Shown piece by piece: positions 30,536 through 38,135 of a DNA stretch of 38,135 bases. Position numbers and translations under genes: made by a program. Below the pieces are notes generated by a model that did not search any database, was not told the origin of the DNA, and saw nothing but the letters and a program-made list of their open reading frames with translations. Source of the DNA: a virus; IMG/VR virus record IMGVR_UViG_3300023180_000160, positions 1 through 38,135 of that record. One strand, 5' to 3'. How positions within the stretch are numbered: position 1 is the stretch's first letter; each line of letters begins with the position of its first letter.

Positions 30536-33337
30536 ATGAAACAGATTAGTGTCATAGCCGAACTTGAGAACTACGGCATCGACTATGATTGGGCTGCCGA
30601 CGAGGAAGTTAAGGTATGTTGTCCGTTTCACAACGACACATCACCTTCTTGCCACGTGAACGTTGAGAAGCGAGTCTTTAAATGTCAGACTGCTGGATGT
30701 GGAAAGACTGGCGACATTATATCGTTGCTTGCTCGATTCCTAAAGACGTCACGTGAAGTCGTGTTTGCTGACCTATCGAAGCGATATGAATTCGACACGT
30801 CTAAAATCATCGATGCTGATACCGTTGAGAAATACCACAGAGCCATTTGGGATGCAGGACCATTCCTTACAGAGTTGCATAAGCGTGCAGTAACAGACGA
30901 GTTGATCCGCAAGTATCGATTAGGCGAACACAAAGGACGTGTCACGATACCTGTTAAGAATGCTGGCGGCTTGTATGTTAACATTAGGAGGTATTTGCCT
31001 GGAGCACCTGGCCCAGAGAAGATGAAGAATCTTAGAGGCCATGGTAAGATCCGCCTATACCCAATCGAACAACTTGAATACGATGAGATACTTGTATGCG
31101 GCGGCGAGATGAAGGCAGTCGTCGCAGCTGCTGAACTTAACAAGCATAACATAGGCGCTGTATCTGCAACATGCGGTGAGGACAACTGGGATGCCACGTT
31201 AAGTAAGGAATTCATAGGCAAGAAAGTCTGGGTTTGCAATGACATCGATGAAGCAGGTCAAGAATCTGCTAAGATGCGTTGTGCAATGCTTAGGCATCAA
31301 GCGAGGTGGGTGGGCAATATCATATTGCCTTTGGATAAGGACAAGCATCCTAAAGGCGACATCAATGACTATGTTGCTGAAGGTGGAATGCTTAAGCCAC
31401 TACTTGATGACTGTTCTGAGTTCAAAGCTGAAGGCAAGGATCAGCTTGAAGACGTTGACCCAGAGGACACGGACCTAACAAGAGCAGTACTTGCAGAAAA
31501 CACAGGCAAAAGAATCAAGCTTACGTCTGTTGTGTCAGCAATGGATACTGCACCTTATTCGATTCCAGCTGAAGTAGAGGTTCAGTGCTCTGAGGATCAA
31601 AAGGTTTGTGCTGCTTGCCCTGTGATGATGACAGGCGAGCACTGTTTCTCAATCAATCATGAATCAGACGCTGTGCTTGAAATGGTTGGAGGTTCCAAGA
31701 AAGGTCAACGTGAAGCACTCATGTCCTCGATTGGAATACCTAGACGTTGCGGTGTGTGCGAATTCGATGTGCATGAGTACCACAACGTAGAGGATGTAAG
31801 AATAAGTCCTCAACTTGAAATCACGAATCGTTCAAGCGATCGTGTTATGCAACCTGCCTATTGTATTGGTCCCGGGTTGGAACTTAATGAGTCCTACGAG
31901 ATGATAGGTCGCATGTGGCCTCATCCTCAATCACAACAAGCGACGTTACTTATAAGTGGATATGAAACAACCCAGGACGCGCTTAGCACGTATCAACTTA
32001 CCAATCCTGAAAAGCTCAAGGTCTTTCAACCTAAGAAAGGTCAATCGATTGAGGATAAGCTCGATGAGATCTATAATGACCTTGAAGCAAATGTCACTAG
32101 GATCTTTCAAAGACGCGACTTGCATAAGATCGTTGACTTAACTTATCACAGCCCTCTGTTTCTTGACTTTGATGGTCGCACTATCAAAGGTTGGGTTGAG
32201 TCTTTGATCTTAGGTGACAGTTCACAAGGCAAGTCTGACACTACCCAACACTTAATGAAACACTATGGACTAGGCGAAAAGGTTGAATGCAAGAATGCAT
32301 CAGTTGCGGGTTTACTTGGCGGCTTGCAGCAAATGGGAAGTAAATGGTTTGTGACGTGGGGAGTCATTCCTACTCATGATAAGCGCTTAGTTGTACTTGA
32401 GGAACTTAAAGGCGCAAGCACAGATGTTATTGGTAAGTTGACTGACATGCGGTCATCTGGAGTTGCAGAGATTCCTAAGATCGAGAAACGCAAGACGTCA
32501 GCACGTACACGACTTATCGCATTAAGCAACCCAAGGAGTGAGCATCCACTTCATACATATAACTTTGGCATCGAAGCGATCAAGGAACTTGTGGGTGGTC
32601 TTGAGGACGTAAGACGATTCGATATCTTCGGCCTTGTGTCAGCAAAAGAAATTGACACGGGCAAGTTGAATGAACTGCAAGCTATGAGACCAGACGTCGA
32701 ACATGTCTATACTAGCGAACTATGCAGGGACCTGATTCTATGGACCTGGACGCGAGATAGAGCCTACTTCGACCCTGCCGCAAAGGATTCTATTTTAGCT
32801 GGGGCCACCGAGTTATCAGGGATGTTCTCGGACGCTGTACCTATCTTCGATAGAGGTTCAGGTCGATATAAAATTGCTCGACTTGCTGCTGCCCTTGCCG
32901 GCCGCTTATTCTCTCACGACGATGACTTCAACTTAATCGTAAAGAAGGAACACGTTGAGTACATTGTCAACATGCTTAAGCGAATGTATTCATCACAGGT
33001 CTTTGGGTATAGTGATTTCACTCAAGCAATCAACATAAGCGAACAACTTAAAGACCCAGACGTTGTTAAGCGCCACATAGAGTCCTCGCCGTTTCCTAAG
33101 GATTTCGTAACACAACTACTTCACACCAATAAAATAGATATGCAAGACATACAAGATTGGTGTGGGTGGGATAAGACCGAGGCACAAGGAACATTATCGC
33201 TCTTCGTTCGTAAGCACTGCCTAGTGCGCGAAGGTCGATCATACCGTAAGACGGGCCCGTTCATCAAGATGCTTAAGTCATTACTTGAGGATGGCAACTT
33301 GCAGGACCGTCCTGACTTTATTGAAGAGGAGTTCTAA
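30536..33337 (+). CDS. DnaG-type primase fused to an MCM-like helicase
   Basis: This 933-residue protein carries two replication engines. The primase part has a CHC2 zinc site (C29, H32, C50, C55) and a TOPRIM core with E192 (CGGEMK) and D236/D238 (CNDIDEAG). Residues about 328-485 look like the MCM N-terminal OB/zinc domain (APYSIPAEVEVQC, then a CAAC pair and a CGVC pair). Residues about 530-735 look like MCM AAA+: Walker A GDSSQGKSD (K566), Walker B VVLEEL, a hairpin block VAEIPKIEKRKTSARTR, sensor LSNP (N665) and arginine finger RRFD (R694). A helical C-terminus follows. It should unwind and prime phage DNA. I chose ATG 30536 because the longer frame starts inside the terminator. Confidence 0.8.
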   Translation: MKQISVIAELENYGIDYDWAADEEVKVCCPFHNDTSPSCHVNVEKRVFKCQTAGCGKTGDIISLLARFLKTSREVVFADLSKRYEFDTSKIIDADTVEKYHRAIWDAGPFLTELHKRAVTDELIRKYRLGEHKGRVTIPVKNAGGLYVNIRRYLPGAPGPEKMKNLRGHGKIRLYPIEQLEYDEILVCGGEMKAVVAAAELNKHNIGAVSATCGEDNWDATLSKEFIGKKVWVCNDIDEAGQESAKMRCAMLRHQARWVGNIILPLDKDKHPKGDINDYVAEGGMLKPLLDDCSEFKAEGKDQLEDVDPEDTDLTRAVLAENTGKRIKLTSVVSAMDTAPYSIPAEVEVQCSEDQKVCAACPVMMTGEHCFSINHESDAVLEMVGGSKKGQREALMSSIGIPRRCGVCEFDVHEYHNVEDVRISPQLEITNRSSDRVMQPAYCIGPGLELNESYEMIGRMWPHPQSQQATLLISGYETTQDALSTYQLTNPEKLKVFQPKKGQSIEDKLDEIYNDLEANVTRIFQRRDLHKIVDLTYHSPLFLDFDGRTIKGWVESLILGDSSQGKSDTTQHLMKHYGLGEKVECKNASVAGLLGGLQQMGSKWFVTWGVIPTHDKRLVVLEELKGASTDVIGKLTDMRSSGVAEIPKIEKRKTSARTRLIALSNPRSEHPLHTYNFGIEAIKELVGGLEDVRRFDIFGLVSAKEIDTGKLNELQAMRPDVEHVYTSELCRDLILWTWTRDRAYFDPAAKDSILAGATELSGMFSDAVPIFDRGSGRYKIARLAAALAGRLFSHDDDFNLIVKKEHVEYIVNMLKRMYSSQVFGYSDFTQAINISEQLKDPDVVKRHIESSPFPKDFVTQLLHTNKIDMQDIQDWCGWDKTEAQGTLSLFVRKHCLVREGRSYRKTGPFIKMLKSLLEDGNLQDRPDFIEEEF

Positions 33338-33837
33338 TGCTTAAATACATTATGCAATGTGTTGACGCCTTTCACAAAAAGATGAACCTGCCTCGTGAGG
33401 CTGATATCCCAATATCAAGAAACGAAAGGTTGTATGAAGCGGGCGTTGCAATCCGAGACATTGGACTTGACCTCGAAGAATTCATCGACGAGGACATGTG
33501 TGTTAGTCGAGGCCACTTGCTTGCTGAAGAGTTAGGCGAGTTCTTAATGGCCTTGGCTGATGGCGACGAAGTTGAAGCTCTTGACGGAGCTACCGATTTG
33601 CAGTATGTGCTCTCAGGTACTGCAAGGATTTATGACTGGCCGATGGATTCGGCCTTTGCTGAGGTGCATAAGAGCAACATGAGTAAGACTCGTGCTGCTG
33701 ACGATCCCGGTCGTGTACGTGATAAAGGTGAAACGTATGTAGCGCCTGACCTTGAGCGCGTGCTCAAGATTCACAAAAGCAGACCGACCCATGACGGAGT
33801 TTTGAGAGAGATTCCTCAGGGTGACGAAGAGGAGTAA
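33337..33837 (+). CDS. MazG-like nucleoside triphosphate pyrophosphohydrolase
   Basis: This 166-residue helical protein shows the metal-binding EELGE (64-68) and a DGATD (83-87) that match the all-alpha NTP pyrophosphohydrolase pattern (ExxE then DxxxD). Such enzymes cut dNTP to dNMP. In a cytosine-modifying phage this would turn dCTP into dCMP, the substrate of the downstream thymidylate-synthase-like enzyme, as T4 dCTPase does; that specificity is inferred. It shares a TAATG overlap with the primase-helicase and is three bases from the next gene, so all are co-expressed. Confidence 0.75.
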   Translation: MLKYIMQCVDAFHKKMNLPREADIPISRNERLYEAGVAIRDIGLDLEEFIDEDMCVSRGHLLAEELGEFLMALADGDEVEALDGATDLQYVLSGTARIYDWPMDSAFAEVHKSNMSKTRAADDPGRVRDKGETYVAPDLERVLKIHKSRPTHDGVLREIPQGDEEE

Positions 33838-33840
33838 GTT

Positions 33841-35106
33841 ATGAAGAAGGCTTTAGGAGTTCACGTGTTCGCAGGAGGCTTCACTCTTGGTGTTAACAAG
33901 GTTCACAATGTGGACACACACCTTGAGACCCACGGGTTTGCGTTAGACACTGCTGAAAAGGTTTGTGGTGTCAACACAGTCAATTCTGATGCAAAGGATT
34001 GGCCTAAGATTGAAGCTGATTGGGTTTTCGGTAATCCACGATGCACAGGCTTCAGTTGTATTACTTCAGGCTATTCTGAAGAGACACACGGAGCTTGGGC
34101 GAAGCAAACACGGGACATTCATGAACTTATGGAATATGGAGTTAAGAATGATTACCCGGTCATCTGTTGGGAGAGTGTTCAACAAGCATACTCCACTGGT
34201 CGCGAGCTACTGGATTACTTGCGTGATCAGTGGTGCGTGCCTAATGGTTATCGCATTGCTCACCTTTTTATCAATGCTGGTACTTTTGGGTGCCCTCAAA
34301 TGCGCAAGCGGTATTTCTTCTTGGCATATAAGAAGGATGCAAACTTCAACATCGTTCCACCCGATCTCTACCCATGGCGTCCGGCAACTTATGACCCGCT
34401 GTATCAAATGAAAGATATGGAGGCTTATGAATATCCTTTCCACACAAGCGATGGTTACGACGGTGGTGCGTACTGTCAATTGTCGGAGGATGAAAAGGAA
34501 GTCGTGCCTTTGCTACCTAACGGGTATTGCTTAAATCGATTCGCGAAGTATTCGCCGACATCGTTGCCTGAGCATTACCGTTTCGTATGGATGGCACGCA
34601 CAAGTGATATGCCGTTCTCACTGCACTGCATTAGTCGCACGAGCTGGTTGAATCAATTCCCGACTATGTCGAGTAGTTGCATTCGGCAAATCCACCCTGA
34701 GCACCACCGTCCTTTTACTGTTCGCGAGCTAGCAGCCGCCATGGGCTGGGGCGACAATATACCTGTCGGTCGAAACCCTGGTGCTCAGCTTGCGAAAGGC
34801 GTCGTGCCAGCAGTAGGCCAATGGCTTGCTGAACAGGTCGACCTTTACCTCGACAATCATTGGGGCAATGAGGACTGGGAGTCATCCTATAATCATCGTG
34901 ATTGTGTATGGGAAGGCGACGATGTTCATGGTGCGGACGAGAAAGTTTTCAACCTAACGAACTATGTCTCTACTATAAGGAGAAGCCATGACGTTCTTCC
35001 ATACGGAGGAGTGCCACACAAGTATCGATTCAATCTGGACCCAGACACTGGAAAGCCTATTATCCCGTGGGACGAACTTGTTAAGTCGCGCCGGCGGTAC
35101 GAGTGA
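33841..35106 (+). CDS. Divergent C5-cytosine DNA methyltransferase
   Basis: This 421-residue protein follows the C5-MTase motif order. SAM-binding VHVFAGGFTLGV is motif I and NPRCTGFS (C68) is motif IV. CWESV (E111) stands for ENV, motif VI. GTFGCPQMRKRYFFLA is motif VIII. FTVRELAAAMGW and NPGAQLAKGVVPAVGQW are motifs IX and X. A target-recognition region lies about 165-285. The usual PPC is PRC and ENV is ESV, so it is a diverged member, perhaps with altered chemistry or target. It may protect phage DNA or work with the modified-nucleotide genes beside it. Its last 119 bases overlap the next gene. Confidence 0.82.
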   Translation: MKKALGVHVFAGGFTLGVNKVHNVDTHLETHGFALDTAEKVCGVNTVNSDAKDWPKIEADWVFGNPRCTGFSCITSGYSEETHGAWAKQTRDIHELMEYGVKNDYPVICWESVQQAYSTGRELLDYLRDQWCVPNGYRIAHLFINAGTFGCPQMRKRYFFLAYKKDANFNIVPPDLYPWRPATYDPLYQMKDMEAYEYPFHTSDGYDGGAYCQLSEDEKEVVPLLPNGYCLNRFAKYSPTSLPEHYRFVWMARTSDMPFSLHCISRTSWLNQFPTMSSSCIRQIHPEHHRPFTVRELAAAMGWGDNIPVGRNPGAQLAKGVVPAVGQWLAEQVDLYLDNHWGNEDWESSYNHRDCVWEGDDVHGADEKVFNLTNYVSTIRRSHDVLPYGGVPHKYRFNLDPDTGKPIIPWDELVKSRRRYE

Positions 35107-35926
35107 GCTGCTTGGGTTCAGTGCGACCTTAATCGACATTGAGTACAACTGGTTGTGCAATCCTATTCGGGACCTGTGCAAAAGTTATGCCTCAGCAGAG
35201 CTTCTTTGGTACATGAGCGGCGAGCGTGACATCAAAAGAATTAAGGAGTACGCTCCATCATACCAAAACTTTGCTGAGCATGACATAGCACACGGGGCCT
35301 ACGGATGGCGTATGGCTAATCCTTTAGCCTGCCCGAAGGTCAACCAGATAGGCTATGTCTTAGACATTCTTCGTAAGCATCCCAATAGTCGTCAAGCTGT
35401 CATATCCCTATGGTGGCCTACTGACTTACCTCATGCTTTCAAGTTAGATGTCAAAGATATGCCGTGTACTCTAACCTTGCAGTTCATTGCCCGTCACGGT
35501 AAGTTGCATATGATCGTGAATATGCGAAGTAACGACATATGGCTTGGGTTTCCTTATGATGTGTTTTGCTTCACTACTCTGCAAAAGTTGATGGCACGAT
35601 CACTCGACTTGGAGTTCGGAACCTATACTCACAATGTAGGTAGTATGCACATTTATGACAAGCACTTCGACAAGGCTAAGTTGGCCTTGAGTTGCACAGA
35701 CTACAAACATCGCCGGCTTGATTTACTTGGAAAGGACGAAAACACTTACACAGTCAGTTCGGCGGTTGCGAAAGAAGAGATTCTTAGATGCAAGCGGGAA
35801 GACTATATGCTCGACCACGATTACATAAACGCCTTCCCATTCTTTTGTGATATGCTTCAAGCATGTCGTCATAAACTTTACGATGTTAAACCTGTTTACA
35901 GATCGGAGGCATGGAAGAGATGCTGA
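34988..35926 (+). CDS. Thymidylate-synthase-family enzyme, likely dCMP hydroxymethylase
   Basis: This 312-residue protein keeps the thymidylate synthase core: SRAGGTSELLG near the N-terminus, catalytic C160 in DMPCTLTLQF, R180 in MRSNDIWLG and HIY at 221-223. Where thymidylate synthase has Asn (LGLPFN) it has Asp (GFPYD, D191). That change is known from phage dCMP hydroxymethylases such as T4 gp42, where it lets the enzyme accept dCMP. It probably makes 5-hydroxymethyl- or 5-methyl-dCMP using folate. The ATG has AAGGAG just upstream and lies 119 bases inside the methyltransferase gene. The early Arg/Gly block shows that this long overlap is real. Confidence 0.8.
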   Translation: MTFFHTEECHTSIDSIWTQTLESLLSRGTNLLSRAGGTSELLGFSATLIDIEYNWLCNPIRDLCKSYASAELLWYMSGERDIKRIKEYAPSYQNFAEHDIAHGAYGWRMANPLACPKVNQIGYVLDILRKHPNSRQAVISLWWPTDLPHAFKLDVKDMPCTLTLQFIARHGKLHMIVNMRSNDIWLGFPYDVFCFTTLQKLMARSLDLEFGTYTHNVGSMHIYDKHFDKAKLALSCTDYKHRRLDLLGKDENTYTVSSAVAKEEILRCKREDYMLDHDYINAFPFFCDMLQACRHKLYDVKPVYRSEAWKRC

Positions 35927-36453
35927 TTATTGAAGGACCAGACTTAGTGGGGAAGACAACATTGGCCGGCAAGTTTCTAGAAGCGTTGCCTCGACATATG
36001 TATCGACACTTCGGGTTGCTGCCACCTCACTTCGATTACTTTCACGACTATGACATTCACAGTGGTCATTACTTCGTGCAAGATCGATTCCACATGAGCG
36101 AGTTAGTGTATGGCACTGTATGTCGAGGACAGACGCCTATCACGCCGAACTTGTATCGATTCATTGACGCAATGCTTACGCTTAAAGGCATGATGACTGT
36201 TGTCATTTGCTTTGAGGATCCTGCAATGCTCAAGGAGAGATACAAGGAACGAAAGGAAATGTATGACGTAGGTCAATGTCTTGCAGTTAACTCTGCTTAC
36301 TTCGACATCGAGAATACGTTTGATCGGTATGACATTCAATATGACTTCTTTATCAAGTTGAATGAGGACATGCCTTACGTTACTGATCGTCAAGCTCAAA
36401 TCATACTTGATGCTTACCTTGAACGACAAGAGGAGATGTTCAACATATGCTGA
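35920..36453 (+). CDS. Deoxynucleoside monophosphate kinase
   Basis: This protein of about 177 residues is a P-loop kinase of the thymidylate-kinase type, with Walker A GPDLVGKTT (6-14) and a DR motif in VQDRFHMSELVYG. Arg/Lys/Glu-rich LKERYKERKEMY is probably the lid. It would phosphorylate the (modified) dNMP made by the enzyme before it, as T4 gp1 does for hydroxymethyl-dCMP; the specificity is inferred. I chose ATG 35920 over 35911, because GGAGG lies ten bases before 35920 and only one base before 35911. It overlaps both neighbours by seven bases, each time as ATGCTGA. Confidence 0.8.
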   Translation: MLIIEGPDLVGKTTLAGKFLEALPRHMYRHFGLLPPHFDYFHDYDIHSGHYFVQDRFHMSELVYGTVCRGQTPITPNLYRFIDAMLTLKGMMTVVICFEDPAMLKERYKERKEMYDVGQCLAVNSAYFDIENTFDRYDIQYDFFIKLNEDMPYVTDRQAQIILDAYLERQEEMFNIC

Positions 36454-38135
36454 CTTTTGATAATGGTGTTAAGATGGTTGAACGCGTCGATGAGTTGCCG
36501 GCACTAGCCGGCGCTCATACGATCTTCGCTGACTTTGAAACAACGTCCGGCAGTAAGACTGAGAAATCGGTAAACCCTTGGCACAACTGTGACGTTGCCG
36601 GCCTGGGCATAACTGTGGATGATCACAAGCAAGCGTGGTACATTCCAGTTGGTCACCACAACGGGCCAAACATTGATCGTGACGCGTTCATTGACTGGTG
36701 GTTCGATGTTGTTGACCAATCAAAGCAGTGGACGAACCACAACGTGAAATACGACTGCCACGTAAGTGCTAATGCCTTAGGAGTATTGGTCGACCCCGAC
36801 TACATACTTAAGGACACGATGACTCAGGCTAAAATCATCGATAGTGACCGCCAGTTTAAGGGCGGGTATTCTATCGACGCGCTCAGTAAGCATTGGCTCA
36901 GGCATGATATTAGTGAGTATGAAGATGCTATGAAACCGTACTTGCATAATAACAAAGATTATGGAGCGATACCGCCTGACATCATGGCACCTTACGCTGG
37001 CCAAGACGTGATTACTGCAAGGAGGTTGGACAAGTACATCGAGTCCCGAATGCCCGAGGAATGCCGGCGAGTCTCAAACACTGAAATAGAATTGACGATG
37101 GCCTTGTTTGAAATGGAACGTGAAGGAATGCGCGTCGACCCAAACATGCTTAAGGCCCAAGAGATCAATTGCATGAACAAGATGTTGGAGCTCGATGAAA
37201 AGATGTATGACATCACGGGCCAAATGTTCAGGGCTGACAACTCAGCTGACTGCTATGACATCCTTTGCAATCAATACGGTTTACCTGTCCTAGGATGGAC
37301 GGAGGACAACAACCCTTCATTCGATAAAGACACTCTTAAGCTGTACTTGACCCATGCCGACGCTCCGGTTGAACTGGTCAAGACAATGTTGCAGTACCGA
37401 TCACTATCGACCTTCGTTAGCTTTTTCGTTAAGCCGTATCAAGAACTGCACGTTGATGGAATCTTACATCCAAGTTACAATCAAGCTGTGCGTACAGGTC
37501 GTATGTCATGTAAGAAACCCAACTCACAGCAGCTTAACAAGTTAGCTAAGTCATTGATCATTCCTCGTGAAGGATGCGCTTTCTTTTCGATTGACGATTC
37601 GCAAATCGAATTCCGAACGATTGCGCATTACACAAACAACCCAGCGATCGTTGCAGCATACAACACAGACCCATGGACAGACTACCATCAACTTGTCGCT
37701 CAGCTTTGTGGCATTAAGCGTAAGCCGGCTAAGACGATGAACTTCCTTATGGGTTTCGGTGGTGGACGCGCTTTGGTCGAAGAGGCCTTGTCATCTAACT
37801 TGGATCTTGTCGGTCACTTGCTTGAGATCGCAAAAGAGAAAGCATCGTCCGAGGATCAAGTCGATAAGATCTACAAGTACCTAAGAAATCGAAAAGCAAA
37901 GTCTGTGTACGATGGGTATCATGAAATGGTTCCTGAGCTTAAGCGTGTAAGTCGTAAGGCTGCAAAGGTTGCTGAGGCTCGAGGCTACGTTAAGAACTTG
38001 CTTGGACGTCATAGACACTTGCCGGCGGATCGTGCTCACATCGCTTTCAATACATTGAACCAATCAACTGCTGCTGACCTTATGAAGGAACGAATCGTTA
38101 CCTTAAGACGTAAGCTTAAAGGAACTCCTATTCGT
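36447..38135 (+). CDS. polA: Family A DNA polymerase (partial at window end)
   Basis: The frame is open from ATG 36447 to the window end (563 residues). The 3'-5' exonuclease is intact: FADFET (D29, E31), NHNVKYD (D103) and YAGQD (D187). The polymerase part has GRMSCKKPNSQQ, motif A SIDDSQIEFR (D383) and the O-helix RKPAKTMNFLMGF (R425, K429, F433). The residue equal to E. coli F762 is Phe, and the one equal to Y766 is Phe. In motif A the usual Tyr after the catalytic Asp is also Asp (D384). No 5' nuclease domain is fused. Motif C lies past the window. It would replicate phage DNA, perhaps using modified dCTP. Confidence 0.93.
   Translation, partial: MLTFDNGVKMVERVDELPALAGAHTIFADFETTSGSKTEKSVNPWHNCDVAGLGITVDDHKQAWYIPVGHHNGPNIDRDAFIDWWFDVVDQSKQWTNHNVKYDCHVSANALGVLVDPDYILKDTMTQAKIIDSDRQFKGGYSIDALSKHWLRHDISEYEDAMKPYLHNNKDYGAIPPDIMAPYAGQDVITARRLDKYIESRMPEECRRVSNTEIELTMALFEMEREGMRVDPNMLKAQEINCMNKMLELDEKMYDITGQMFRADNSADCYDILCNQYGLPVLGWTEDNNPSFDKDTLKLYLTHADAPVELVKTMLQYRSLSTFVSFFVKPYQELHVDGILHPSYNQAVRTGRMSCKKPNSQQLNKLAKSLIIPREGCAFFSIDDSQIEFRTIAHYTNNPAIVAAYNTDPWTDYHQLVAQLCGIKRKPAKTMNFLMGFGGGRALVEEALSSNLDLVGHLLEIAKEKASSEDQVDKIYKYLRNRKAKSVYDGYHEMVPELKRVSRKAAKVAEARGYVKNLLGRHRHLPADRAHIAFNTLNQSTAADLMKERIVTLRRKLKGTPIR

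Noticed and set aside
1-38135. Many open frames on the - strand and in other + frames
   Set aside because: They lie inside well-supported + strand genes, lack ribosome sites and read as low-quality protein, so they are shadows.

Overview
The window is a contiguous piece of a tailed double-stranded DNA bacteriophage (Caudoviricetes). Every gene I can support lies on the + strand, packed with short ATGA or TAATG overlaps and bacterial Shine-Dalgarno sites. Several genes start with GTG or TTG. I see no tRNA, CRISPR array, integrase or repressor. The tail module has a frameshifted G/GT chaperone and a tape-measure protein, with no recognisable sheath or contractile baseplate, so a siphovirus-like particle is most likely. 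The head genes mix Mu-like proteins (portal, MuF, gp36-like, I-like protease/scaffold) with lambda-E-like capsid and decoration proteins. The host cannot be read directly from the sequence. A secreted-type metalloprotease in the lysis position, in place of a recognisable muralytic enzyme, hints at an unusual envelope; a planctomycete-like host is only a guess.

Layout: (1) 1-3215 holds small unknown genes, a 318-base noncoding patch with inverted repeats and a possible promoter, a sigma-like factor, a likely small terminase and an FCCH-domain structural protein, closed by a strong terminator. (2) 3240-9507 holds a DUF3310 protein, a small unknown protein, a GT-A glycosyltransferase, a glycosyltransferase-methyltransferase fusion, a 1104-residue fibre protein with about 19 helical repeats, and a small beta protein. 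(3) 9517-15149 holds large terminase, portal and a probable lysis/envelope cassette: two signal-peptide proteins, a matrixin-type metalloprotease with a cysteine switch, a membrane/coiled-coil protein and a TTG-started holin-like protein, closed by a terminator. (4) 15164-26242 is head and tail morphogenesis, with a terminator after the capsid gene and a -1 frameshift in the tail chaperone. (5) 26281-38135 is the replication and nucleotide module, driven by a good sigma70-type promoter.

The replication module is the most notable part. It encodes a SNF2-type helicase, an SSB-like protein, and a 933-residue protein joining a DnaG-type CHC2/TOPRIM primase to what looks like a complete MCM-type helicase (OB/zinc domain plus AAA+). 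These are followed by a MazG-like pyrophosphohydrolase, a divergent C5-cytosine methyltransferase, a thymidylate-synthase homologue carrying the Asn-to-Asp change typical of dCMP hydroxymethylases, a dNMP kinase and a family A DNA polymerase. Together the last five look like a pathway that makes a modified cytosine nucleotide and builds it into phage DNA, with glycosyltransferases encoded elsewhere in the window.
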